From: RGIG5057 sp964371585
Lineage (GTDB): Bacteria > Bacillota > Clostridia > TANB77 > CAG-465
NCBI GenBank assembly: GCA_964371585.1
Contig: CAYJMD010000001.1
Location: 179,637 to 243,636 of the forward strand
Direction of reading: 5' to 3'
DNA length: 64,000 nt
The notes under the pieces are model-generated. The model ran no database searches, had not been told where the DNA came from, and was given only the letters and a program-made list of their open reading frames with translations. This document shows, piece after piece, positions 45,027 to 53,550 of this stretch. Each line of letters starts with the position of its first letter. Position 1 is the first letter of the stretch. The translations under genes and the position numbers were made by a program.

Positions 45027-45055
45027 TTGAAAAACACTTGTTCACATGATATAAT
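45027..45055 (+). promoter_or_regulatory. uvrA promoter with LexA-like box
   Basis: TTGAAA (45027-45032), 17-base spacer, TATAAT (45050-45055). The spacer contains AAAC-ACTT-GTTC (45032-45043), one base from the GAAC-N4-GTTC LexA box, in the same position as the box in the rmuC promoter. uvrA is a LexA target in many bacteria, so SOS control is plausible. Confidence 0.65.
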
Positions 45056-45075
45056 AAAAGCATAAGGTGATAAAA

Positions 45076-47907
45076 ATGTTAGATAAAATAATAGTAAAAG
45101 GTGCTAAAGAGCATAATTTAAAAAATATTAATCTTGAAATTCCAAGAGATAAGCTTGTTGTCTTTACAGGACTTTCTGGTAGTGGTAAATCTTCACTTGC
45201 TTTTGATACTATATATGCAGAAGGACAAAGAAGATATGTTGAATCATTATCAGCCTATGCAAGACAATTTTTAGGTTTAATGGAAAAGCCAGATGTTGAA
45301 TATATAGAGGGACTTTCTCCAGCTATTTCTATAGATCAAAAAACTACTTCTAAAAATCCAAGATCTACGGTTGGAACAGTAACTGAAATTTATGATTATT
45401 TAAGACTTCTTTATGCAAGAATTGGAGTTCCACATTGTCCAAATTGTGGTAAAAGAATTAAAAAGCAAACTGTTGATGAAATAGTAGAACAAGTAATGTC
45501 TTTAGAAAATGGAAAAAAAATATTAGTTCTTGCTCCTATTGTTAGAGGTAAAAAAGGAGAGCATATTAAGCTTTTAGAAAATGCAGTTAAAGAAGGATTT
45601 GTTCGTGCTAAAGTAGATGGACAAATGATTGATTTAAGTGAATCTTTACCTGAGCTTGATAAAAAGAAAAAACATAATATAGAAATTGTTATTGATAGAC
45701 TTGTTATTAAAGATGAAATATCTTTACGACTTACAGAAGCTATAGAGCTTTCACTAGCTCAGGCAAACAATCTAGTGGTTATAGAAGAGCTTGAAGGTAA
45801 ACAAACATTATTTAGTTGCAATTATGCTTGTCCAGATTGCTCTATCAGCATTGATGAACTTACTCCTCGTATGTTTTCTTTTAATACACCATATGGTGCA
45901 TGCCCTTCTTGTACTGGTCTTGGTGAACTACTTAGAATTGATGTTGATAAGATAATACCAGATAAAGAAAAAAGGTTAAATGATACTTCAGCTATTTTAG
46001 CATGGTCTTCAAGTACTATGGATAGCATAAGTAATATGTATATTGAAGGTTTATGTAATCACTACAGTGTTAAACCAAATACTAAAATTAAAGATTTAGA
46101 TCCTAAATTCTATGATATATTATTATATGGTAGTGGTAATGAAAAAATTAACTTTAAACATATAACTAGAAGTTTAACTAGAAATTTTGAAAGTGAGTTT
46201 GAAGGTATTGTAAATTCATTAGAACGTAGATTTAGAGAGACTTCTTCACCAGGAATGAAACAGTTTTATGAAGGTTATATGACTGCAAGCAATTGTAGTA
46301 CTTGTAATGGTGCAAGACTTAATAAATCTGCACTTGCTGTTACAGTAGGAAAACTTAATATAGATCAGCTTACTAAACTTAGTATTCAAGATGCTAAAAC
46401 ATATATTGATAAAGTATCAGATGAACTATCTGTTAAAAACAAAGCTATAGCAGAGCAAATAATAAAAGAACTAAAAAGTAGATTACAATTCTTAATTGAT
46501 GTTGGACTAAATTATTTAACTTTAGCTAGAAGTTCAGGTACATTATCTGGTGGTGAATCACAAAGGATAAGACTTGCAACTCAAATAGGTTCAGGCCTTA
46601 CTGGAGTACTATACATTTTAGATGAACCAAGTATTGGACTTCATCAAAAAGATAATGAAAAATTAATTAAATCTCTTAAAAAAATGAGAGATTTAGGTAA
46701 TACATTAATTGTAGTAGAACATGATGAAGATACTATGAATGAAGCAGATCATATAGTTGATATTGGTCCAGGAGCTGGAGTTCATGGTGGTAATATAGTA
46801 TTTAGTGGAACAATAGATGAAATTAAAAAAGATGAAAATAGTATTACAGGTAAATATTTAAGTGGTAAAATAAAGATAGAAGTTCCTAAAAAAAGAAGAA
46901 AAGCTTCTAAATTAAATATTGAAATAAAAGGTGCTAAAGAAAATAATTTAAAAAATATTAATGTTAAATTCCCTATTGGAATCCTTACTGCAGTAACTGG
47001 TGTATCTGGTAGTGGTAAATCAACGTTAGTAAATGAAATATTATTTAAATCTGTTTCTAAAGTTATTAATAAAAATAATTTAAGACCAGGTAAATGTGAT
47101 AAAGTTACGGGTATAGAAAATATTGATAAAATAATTGATATAGATCAATCTCCTATTGGTAGAACTCCTAGATCAAATCCAGCTACATATACAGGTATGT
47201 TTGATCATATTCGTGATATATTTGCTGCAACTGAAGATGCTAAAACTAGAGGGTATGCTAAAGGAAGATTTAGCTTTAATGTGCCAGGTGGAAGATGTGA
47301 AGCTTGCTCTGGTGATGGTGTAAATAAAATAGAAATGCATTTTTTACCAGATGTTTATGTTGAATGTGAAGTTTGTAAAGGAAAAAGATATTCTAAAGAA
47401 ACTTTAGAGGTTAAATATAAAGGTAAAAATATCAGTGATGTTTTAGATATGACTGTTGAAGAAGCATGTAATTTCTTTAAAAATATACCGAATATTAAAA
47501 ATAAAGTTCAAACTCTTTATGATGTTGGACTTGGATATATTAAACTTGGGCAGCCATCTACTACGCTTTCTGGTGGTGAAGCTCAAAGAGTAAAACTTGC
47601 TACAGAGCTTTCTAAAAGAGCAACAGGTAAAACATTATACATTTTAGATGAACCTACAACAGGACTACATATGGCAGATGTACATAATTTAATACATATA
47701 ATTGATAGATTAACAGATAGTGGTAATACTGTTGTTATAATAGAGCATAATCTTGATGTTATTAAGTGTGCAGATAATATAATTGATTTAGGACCTGAAG
47801 GAGGAGATAAAGGTGGAACACTTGTTGCTACTGGAACTCCAGAAAAAATAGCTTTAAATGAAAATAGTTATACAGGCCAGTTTTTAAAACCATTACTTAA
47901 TAAGTAG
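45076..47907 (+). CDS. uvrA: Excinuclease ABC subunit A
   Basis: Damage-recognition ATPase of nucleotide excision repair. Two ABC modules with Walker A GLSGSGKSSL and GVSGSGKSTL, signature sequences LSGGESQRIRLA and LSGGEAQRVKLA, and zinc-binding CxxC pairs (CPNCGKR, CPDCSIS, CEACSGDG with CEVCKGKR). 943 residues, complete. The start at 45076 is chosen because AAGGTGAT directly precedes it; a GTG 9 bases upstream is inside the site. uvrB is not adjacent. Confidence 0.97.
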   Translation: MLDKIIVKGAKEHNLKNINLEIPRDKLVVFTGLSGSGKSSLAFDTIYAEGQRRYVESLSAYARQFLGLMEKPDVEYIEGLSPAISIDQKTTSKNPRSTVGTVTEIYDYLRLLYARIGVPHCPNCGKRIKKQTVDEIVEQVMSLENGKKILVLAPIVRGKKGEHIKLLENAVKEGFVRAKVDGQMIDLSESLPELDKKKKHNIEIVIDRLVIKDEISLRLTEAIELSLAQANNLVVIEELEGKQTLFSCNYACPDCSISIDELTPRMFSFNTPYGACPSCTGLGELLRIDVDKIIPDKEKRLNDTSAILAWSSSTMDSISNMYIEGLCNHYSVKPNTKIKDLDPKFYDILLYGSGNEKINFKHITRSLTRNFESEFEGIVNSLERRFRETSSPGMKQFYEGYMTASNCSTCNGARLNKSALAVTVGKLNIDQLTKLSIQDAKTYIDKVSDELSVKNKAIAEQIIKELKSRLQFLIDVGLNYLTLARSSGTLSGGESQRIRLATQIGSGLTGVLYILDEPSIGLHQKDNEKLIKSLKKMRDLGNTLIVVEHDEDTMNEADHIVDIGPGAGVHGGNIVFSGTIDEIKKDENSITGKYLSGKIKIEVPKKRRKASKLNIEIKGAKENNLKNINVKFPIGILTAVTGVSGSGKSTLVNEILFKSVSKVINKNNLRPGKCDKVTGIENIDKIIDIDQSPIGRTPRSNPATYTGMFDHIRDIFAATEDAKTRGYAKGRFSFNVPGGRCEACSGDGVNKIEMHFLPDVYVECEVCKGKRYSKETLEVKYKGKNISDVLDMTVEEACNFFKNIPNIKNKVQTLYDVGLGYIKLGQPSTTLSGGEAQRVKLATELSKRATGKTLYILDEPTTGLHMADVHNLIHIIDRLTDSGNTVVIIEHNLDVIKCADNIIDLGPEGGDKGGTLVATGTPEKIALNENSYTGQFLKPLLNK

Positions 47908-47957
47908 AAATAAATAGATTAAATAGTTAAATTAAGTAAATATTAAATAAAATAAAT

Positions 47958-48007
47958 AATCCTAATTGTTATTAATGACATACCATTTGACAATTGGGAT
48001 TTTTATA
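47958..48007 (+). terminator. Terminator after uvrA
   Basis: AATCCTAATTGT pairs imperfectly with ACAATTGGGATT across a 20-base loop, then TTTTAT. Confidence 0.65.
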
Positions 48008-48144
48008 TATATTTAAATTTTAAAAAGTATGTATAAATTTTGTTAAAATATTTGCTTAAAAATATACATATATGATATAATAAAAAATATGAAAAATAAG
48101 CATTTAACAGGGATTTAAGGTTAAATGTAAACTAAGGAGTACGT

Positions 48145-49155
48145 ATGATAGAAGATAGAGTTATTTCACCTGAGTTTGGAGAGTTTGATGAGGAATTTGA
48201 AGCAAAAGTTTCACTTAGACCAACTATGCTTGAAGAATATATAGGGCAAACAAAGGTTAAAGAAAATTTAAAAATATATATTGATGCTGCTAAATCTAGA
48301 GGTGAAGCTTTAGATCATGTACTGTTATATGGTCCTCCAGGACTTGGAAAAACAACTTTAGCTAGTATTATTGCAAGTGAGATGGGTGTTAATATTAAAA
48401 TAACATCTGGACCTGCTATCACTAAAACAGGGGATCTTGCAGCTATACTAACTAATCTTCAAGAAAATGACTTACTATTTATTGATGAAATACATAGAAT
48501 GAATAAGTCAGTTGAAGAAGTGCTATATCCAGCTTTGGAGGATTTTAATCTTGATATTATGATTGGTAAAGGTCCATCTGCTAGAAGTATTAGACTAGAT
48601 CTTCCTAGATTTACTTTAGTTGGAGCTACAACAAAGGCCGGAAATCTTTCATCTCCACTTAGAGATAGATTTGGAATAATACATAGACTTGATATGTATA
48701 AAGTAGAAGACTTAGCTAAAATAGTAAGTAGAAGTGCTACAATATTAAATTCAGATATAGAAAGTGAAGCTTCTTTAGAAATAGGTTCAAGAAGTAGAGG
48801 AACTCCAAGGATAGCAAATAGACTTCTTAAGAGAGTAAGAGATTTCTCTGAAGTTAAAAATCAAACTAAAATAGATTATGATGTAACAAAAGAAGCACTA
48901 GCTAGACTTGAAATAGATGAGCTTGGACTTGATGAAATAGATAGAATTATGCTTGAAACTTTAATAAATAAATTTGGTGGTGGCCCATGTGGTCTTGATA
49001 CTTTAGCTGCTGCAATTGGTGAAGATAAAGATACTATTGAAGATGTATATGAACCATATTTAATGCAGATAGGTTTTCTAGCTAGAACTACTAGAGGTAG
49101 AATTGCAACTAAGCTTGCTTATGAACATTTAGGTTTAAAATGGGAGGAGAATTAA
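48145..49155 (+). CDS. ruvB: Holliday junction branch-migration helicase RuvB
   Basis: AAA+ motor of the RuvAB complex. Walker A GPPGLGKTT (about residue 64), Walker B LLFIDEIHRM, sensor GATTKAGNLSSPLRDRFG, arginine finger region in RDRFG, and C-terminal winged helix with LARTTRGR. Length 336. AAGGAG precedes the ATG. ruvA, normally just upstream, is absent here. Followed 1 base later by queH. Confidence 0.97.
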   Translation: MIEDRVISPEFGEFDEEFEAKVSLRPTMLEEYIGQTKVKENLKIYIDAAKSRGEALDHVLLYGPPGLGKTTLASIIASEMGVNIKITSGPAITKTGDLAAILTNLQENDLLFIDEIHRMNKSVEEVLYPALEDFNLDIMIGKGPSARSIRLDLPRFTLVGATTKAGNLSSPLRDRFGIIHRLDMYKVEDLAKIVSRSATILNSDIESEASLEIGSRSRGTPRIANRLLKRVRDFSEVKNQTKIDYDVTKEALARLEIDELGLDEIDRIMLETLINKFGGGPCGLDTLAAAIGEDKDTIEDVYEPYLMQIGFLARTTRGRIATKLAYEHLGLKWEEN

Positions 49156-49156
49156 T

Positions 49157-49726
49157 ATGAAAAATATTTTAATTCATACTTGCTGTGGACCTTGTTTTAC
49201 AGGAATATATGAAGATATAACAGTTAAAAAAGAAATATTTGATATAAAAGAAGATGTGCAAATAACAAGCATCTATTATAATCCTAATATTCATCCAAAG
49301 TTTGAACACGATAGAAGAAAAGATAATTTAGTTAAATTTACCTCTGAAGTAGGATGTACATTAGTTACTATAGATGGATACGATTTAAATAACTTTATAA
49401 CAAATGTTATTAATTTAGATAAAGATAAATTTACATCAAGATGTGAGTACTGTTATTACATAAGACTTAAATATACTTTTGAATATGCAAAAGAAAATGG
49501 GTTTGATAGTGTAATGACTACTCTTAGTATAAGTCCATATCAAAATCAAGATATGATAAAAAAAATAGGAAAAATGCTAGAAGAAGAGTATAGTATTAAA
49601 TATTTACATTATGATTATGTAAAAATATTTAGACATGGCCAAAAGCTTGCAAGTGATTATGAATTATATAAACAAAAATATTGTGGCTGTGTGTTTTCAA
49701 TGGATAGTGGAAAGTGGGTGTATTAA
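49157..49726 (+). CDS. queH: Epoxyqueuosine reductase QueH
   Basis: Reduces epoxyqueuosine to queuosine in tRNA, the non-homologous replacement of QueG. Conserved cysteines and motifs: HTCCGPCFTG (residues 7-16), DRRKDNL, SRCEYCYYIRL, TTLSISPYQN, and the C-terminal KYCGCVFS. Length 189 is typical. GGAGG lies ahead of the ATG, 1 base after ruvB. The stop overlaps the next start as TAATG. Confidence 0.93.
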   Translation: MKNILIHTCCGPCFTGIYEDITVKKEIFDIKEDVQITSIYYNPNIHPKFEHDRRKDNLVKFTSEVGCTLVTIDGYDLNNFITNVINLDKDKFTSRCEYCYYIRLKYTFEYAKENGFDSVMTTLSISPYQNQDMIKKIGKMLEEEYSIKYLHYDYVKIFRHGQKLASDYELYKQKYCGCVFSMDSGKWVY

Positions 49727-50604
49727 TGGATAAATATTCTAAAACAAAATTAAGTTTTAATAGGAAAATCAAGTATTTTATGATAGTTATAGCTATTATA
49801 CTTTTAATAAGTATTTCATATTCTTTGTTTGTTATTTTTAGTAACAATATAGTATATGAAAAAATAGATAATTCAGCAGATCATATATCAACAGATATAG
49901 CTAAAAATTCTATTCCAATTATACTAAGTAATGTAATAGTTGGTGGCGTATATGAAAATAGATGGGTTAGCGCGGCTATGTACTATAATCATTCTACAGT
50001 TAGAGAAGATACTAGTCTTGAAATATATACACCTGATGGTAAAGCAGGACTATTTACTTTAAAAGAACTATATCAAAATGGGACAAGCTTTGTAGGACTT
50101 ACAGATTATGTAGATAAAGTTACAGAGTATTATACCCTTCCTGAAGATACGTATATGAGTAATCCGTATTCTGGAGTAATAGAGCTTACTGAAGATGAAC
50201 TTATCATTTATGAAGAGTATGTTAGAAATGCACTTGGCATTTATGGGATTTTAGATAGCAGTGTAAATATTATTAGTGTATATGAAACATCTATTACTGC
50301 AGATGAAAGAATGAGATTTTTAACAGTTATCTCTAAAGATAATGATAGTGGAGTATATTCTGCAATCATAAGTGTAGATAGTATAGGTAATTCAAAACTT
50401 GTTAAGTACAACTATGTATACGATCTGAATAATTCAGATAAATTTAAAATATATTCACTTAAGTTTGTAACAGATTTAAATAATGATGATAAAGCTGAAA
50501 TTATCATTTCTGGAACAGATGAATTTGAAACTACATATTCAGTACTAGAGTACAATAATACTGAATTTATAGAAGTGTTATCAGAAACATTTAATAATAA
50601 TTAA
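49726..50604 (+). CDS. Membrane-anchored extracytoplasmic protein, unknown
   Basis: A 292-residue protein with a transmembrane anchor at about residues 14-35 (IKYFMIVIAIILLISISYSL) and an extracellular part that is beta-rich and acidic. Near the C-terminus, FVTDLNNDDKAEIIISGTDE resembles a calcium-binding FG-GAP/VCBS-like loop. ATG at 49726 shares bases with the queH stop; GTG at 49714 has no binding site. Family not recognised. Confidence 0.7.
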   Translation: MDKYSKTKLSFNRKIKYFMIVIAIILLISISYSLFVIFSNNIVYEKIDNSADHISTDIAKNSIPIILSNVIVGGVYENRWVSAAMYYNHSTVREDTSLEIYTPDGKAGLFTLKELYQNGTSFVGLTDYVDKVTEYYTLPEDTYMSNPYSGVIELTEDELIIYEEYVRNALGIYGILDSSVNIISVYETSITADERMRFLTVISKDNDSGVYSAIISVDSIGNSKLVKYNYVYDLNNSDKFKIYSLKFVTDLNNDDKAEIIISGTDEFETTYSVLEYNNTEFIEVLSETFNNN

Positions 50605-50655
50605 AATTTAAAAGTCGTAAATTAATAGATAAAAATATGAATTGGGGGAGTTATT

Positions 50656-52257
50656 ATGAGTAAAAAGTATATTTTTGTAACAGGTGGAGTTGTTTCTGGA
50701 TTAGGGAAAGGAATAACTGCTGCCTCTATTGGTAGAATTTTAAAGTCAAGAGGAGTTAAAGTAACTATTCAAAAATTAGATCCATATCTAAATATTGATC
50801 CAGGTACAATGAATCCTTGTCAACATGGTGAAGTGTTTGTTACTGATGATGGATTAGAATGTGATTTAGACTTAGGACACTATGAAAGATTCATAGATGA
50901 AAACTTAAATAGATATAGTAACATAACTACAGGTAGAGTATATATGCAAGTTTTAAGTAAAGAAAGAAAAGGGGAATATTTAGGTAAAACTATACAAATT
51001 ATTCCTCATATTACTAATGAAATTAAAGAGGCTATATACAGTGCAGGAGAACTTGCAGATGCAGATGTAGTTATTACTGAAATTGGTGGAACAGTTGGTG
51101 ATATTGAATCTCAGCCATTCTTAGAAACAATTAGACAAATTAGAACAGAACTAGGAAGCCAGAATGTTATGTTTGTACATGTTACATTAATACCATATCT
51201 TCCTAAATCTGAAGAGCTTAAAACTAAACCTACTCAGCATAGTTGTAAAGAACTTATGGGGCTTGGTATTATACCAAATTTAATTGTTGCAAGAAGTAGT
51301 CTTCCATTAGACGATGAAATAAAATCTAAAATATCATTATTTTGTAATATTTCACCTAAAAATGTTATTGAGAATATAGATGCAGACTCTATATATGATA
51401 TACCTTTAATGTTTGAAAAACAAAATGTTGCTGATATTTTAAAAGATTCATTTAATTTAGAGTATACTAAAAATGATTTAGAAGACTGGCATAAACTTGT
51501 TACTACTAAAGAGTATAAAAAAGAAGTTGAAATAGCTTTAGTTGGTAAATATGTTGCTTTAAAAGATGCATACATATCGATTTACGAATCTTTAAATCAT
51601 GCTGGTAATAAAAATAAAACAAAAGTAAATATTAGATGGGTTGATTCAGAAGATATAGAAAAAGGAGATATTAAAAAAATACTTAAAGGTGTTGATGGAG
51701 TTATCGTGCCAGGTGGATTTGGTAATAGAGGAATTGAAGGTAAAATAACTGCTATTAAACATGCAAGAGAAAATAATATACCTCTTCTTGGAATATGTCT
51801 TGGAATGCAACTTATGGCTATTGAATTTATGAGAAACGTTTGTGGATATACTGATGCAAACAGTTATGAATTTGATGAACAAACTTCTAATCCAGTTATC
51901 TATATAATGGAAGATCAAGTAAACATTGAAAACAAAGGTGGAACAATGAGACTTGGTAAATACCCATGTACTTTAGATGTAAATACAAAAGCATATGAAG
52001 CATATAAAGAGAATTTTATATATGAAAGACATCGTCATAGATATGAATTTAATAATATATACAGAGAAGCTGCAGAGAAAAATGGTATGAAAATTGCTGG
52101 AACATCTCCAGATAAAAAGCTAGTTGAAATAGTAGAACTTACTAGTCATCCATTTGCTGTTGGTGCTCAGTTCCATCCAGAACTTAAATCAAGACCAAAT
52201 AATCCACACCCCCTATTTGTGTCGCTTGTGAAAGCTATGATAGATAATAAAAAATAA
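50656..52257 (+). CDS. pyrG: CTP synthase
   Basis: Amidates UTP to CTP with glutamine. Synthase domain: FVTGGVVSGLGKGITAASI (residues 6-24), KLDPYLNIDPGTMNP, ITEIGGTVGDIE. Glutaminase domain: VPGGFGNRG, LGICLGMQLM (nucleophile Cys), and HPELKSRP with catalytic His-Glu. Length 533. GGGGGAG lies before the ATG. Monocistronic; no attenuator seen in the short leader. Confidence 0.97.
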   Translation: MSKKYIFVTGGVVSGLGKGITAASIGRILKSRGVKVTIQKLDPYLNIDPGTMNPCQHGEVFVTDDGLECDLDLGHYERFIDENLNRYSNITTGRVYMQVLSKERKGEYLGKTIQIIPHITNEIKEAIYSAGELADADVVITEIGGTVGDIESQPFLETIRQIRTELGSQNVMFVHVTLIPYLPKSEELKTKPTQHSCKELMGLGIIPNLIVARSSLPLDDEIKSKISLFCNISPKNVIENIDADSIYDIPLMFEKQNVADILKDSFNLEYTKNDLEDWHKLVTTKEYKKEVEIALVGKYVALKDAYISIYESLNHAGNKNKTKVNIRWVDSEDIEKGDIKKILKGVDGVIVPGGFGNRGIEGKITAIKHARENNIPLLGICLGMQLMAIEFMRNVCGYTDANSYEFDEQTSNPVIYIMEDQVNIENKGGTMRLGKYPCTLDVNTKAYEAYKENFIYERHRHRYEFNNIYREAAEKNGMKIAGTSPDKKLVEIVELTSHPFAVGAQFHPELKSRPNNPHPLFVSLVKAMIDNKK

Positions 52258-52304
52258 GTTTAACTAATAAAATAATTAAGTTAACTACAATTTATATAAA
52301 AAGA

Positions 52305-52335
52305 AACAACCACATTTTTATGTGGTTGTTTTATT
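52305..52335. terminator. Terminator after pyrG
   Basis: AACAACCACAT/ATGTGGTTGTT stem with a T-rich loop, A-rich upstream and TTATT downstream. Confidence 0.8.
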
Positions 52336-52382
52336 AGTTTGTATAATTATTTCTACTAGCCATTTATAATTATCTAAGTTAC

Positions 52383-53051
52383 TTAAATTTTTCTAGTAGT
52401 ATGAGCATTATAAACTAAGTTAGTTAAATTTGTACAGTCACCAAATGCTAGCTCATCTATAATACGTACAGATTTTGGAATTACTACATTGTTTAGAAAA
52501 GTACATGAATAAAAAGCTCTTTTTGGTATATGTGTAAGGGAAGTTTCGGGTAATGTAATGCTAGTTAGCTCAAAACAAAATTCACAAACTCTTTCTCCAA
52601 GTGTAGTAACTGTATTTGGAATTACAAGCTTTTTAATGTTTCTACATCTACAAAATGCATTTTCTTCTATAGTTAAAAGTCCTTCAGGTAGTTTAATATC
52701 AGTTAAGTTAATGCAATCTCCAAAAGCACCTCTTTCTATAATTCTTAAAGTGCTTGGTAGTGTAATGTTTTTAAGTGATGTACATTCATAAAATGCAGCT
52801 CTTGGGATTTTTTGAATTCCTTCTGGAATAGTAACATTGTCTAAAAAATTACATTTATAAAATGCAAACATACATATTTCTCTTAGAGTTGATGGAAAAG
52901 AAATGCTCCTTAAATTAGGACATGAAGCAAAAGCATATTTTTCAATAGTTGTAACGCCTTCTGGGATAATTACATCTATAACTTCATTTTGGTTTTTAAA
53001 TCCTAAGTCTGTCCATTTGTAAATAGTTTTTGGTGGTTGTTTTTCGTTCAT
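52383..53051 (-). CDS. BspA-type leucine-rich repeat protein
   Basis: A 222-residue protein with eight or so copies of the 23-residue BspA/LRR_5 repeat, of the form LxxIxIPxxVxxIxxxAFxxCxNL (for example IPEGVTTIEKYAFASCPNL). No signal peptide or membrane segment, so it is predicted cytoplasmic, unlike many surface BspA proteins. AAGGAGG precedes the ATG. Nothing indicates a partner. Confidence 0.88.
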   Translation of the reverse strand: MNEKQPPKTIYKWTDLGFKNQNEVIDVIIPEGVTTIEKYAFASCPNLRSISFPSTLREICMFAFYKCNFLDNVTIPEGIQKIPRAAFYECTSLKNITLPSTLRIIERGAFGDCINLTDIKLPEGLLTIEENAFCRCRNIKKLVIPNTVTTLGERVCEFCFELTSITLPETSLTHIPKRAFYSCTFLNNVVIPKSVRIIDELAFGDCTNLTNLVYNAHTTRKI

Positions 53052-53230
53052 AATAGTAATACCTCCTTAGTAATACAAAATAATATTTAGTTAATTTTTT
53101 TTGATTAACAATAGTAATGTTAATCTTAAAATATAATTTACTAGCATATTATACCATAGTTATTTACATAAATCAACTATTTATATAAATACATTTTTTT
53201 ATATAATATTAATAATAATTATAACTATAC

Positions 53231-53259
53231 TTGAAATTTACATAATTAAAGTGTATAAT
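53231..53259 (+). promoter_or_regulatory. thrS promoter
   Basis: TTGAAA (53231-53236), 17-base spacer, TATAAT (53254-53259), just ahead of the T-box leader. Confidence 0.7.
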
Positions 53260-53265
53260 ATATAT

Positions 53266-53512
53266 ATTAATGATGAAAGGACGAGTAAAGACATTACTAC
53301 TGATGAGAGAGAATTAGTTATAAGCTGAGAGCTAATTGTAAGAATAGAATGTTTTGAAAACTACCCTGGAGTTAGTAGAGAAATCTACCACTTGTATATA
53401 GTTAGTGATAAAAAAACTATTAATGTAGAGTTAAATATAGGGTGGAACCGTGCATATAAATACAATTGCACCCCTGTAGGCAAGAATATCTTGTTTACGG
53501 GGTGTTTTTGCG
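53266..53512 (+). promoter_or_regulatory. T-box riboswitch controlling thrS
   Basis: Long leader with stem I elements, then the T-box AGGGTGGAACCGTG (53439-53452), whose UGGN bases pair with the uncharged tRNA acceptor end, and a G+C-rich terminator at 53469-53512 that overlaps the antiterminator. ACT and ACC, both threonine codons, stand just ahead of CTGGAGT in stem I and are specifier candidates. Threonine starvation would allow read-through into thrS. Confidence 0.9.
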
Positions 53513-53550
53513 TGTTTTAACTATATAATATATAAGGAGAGTGATTAGTT

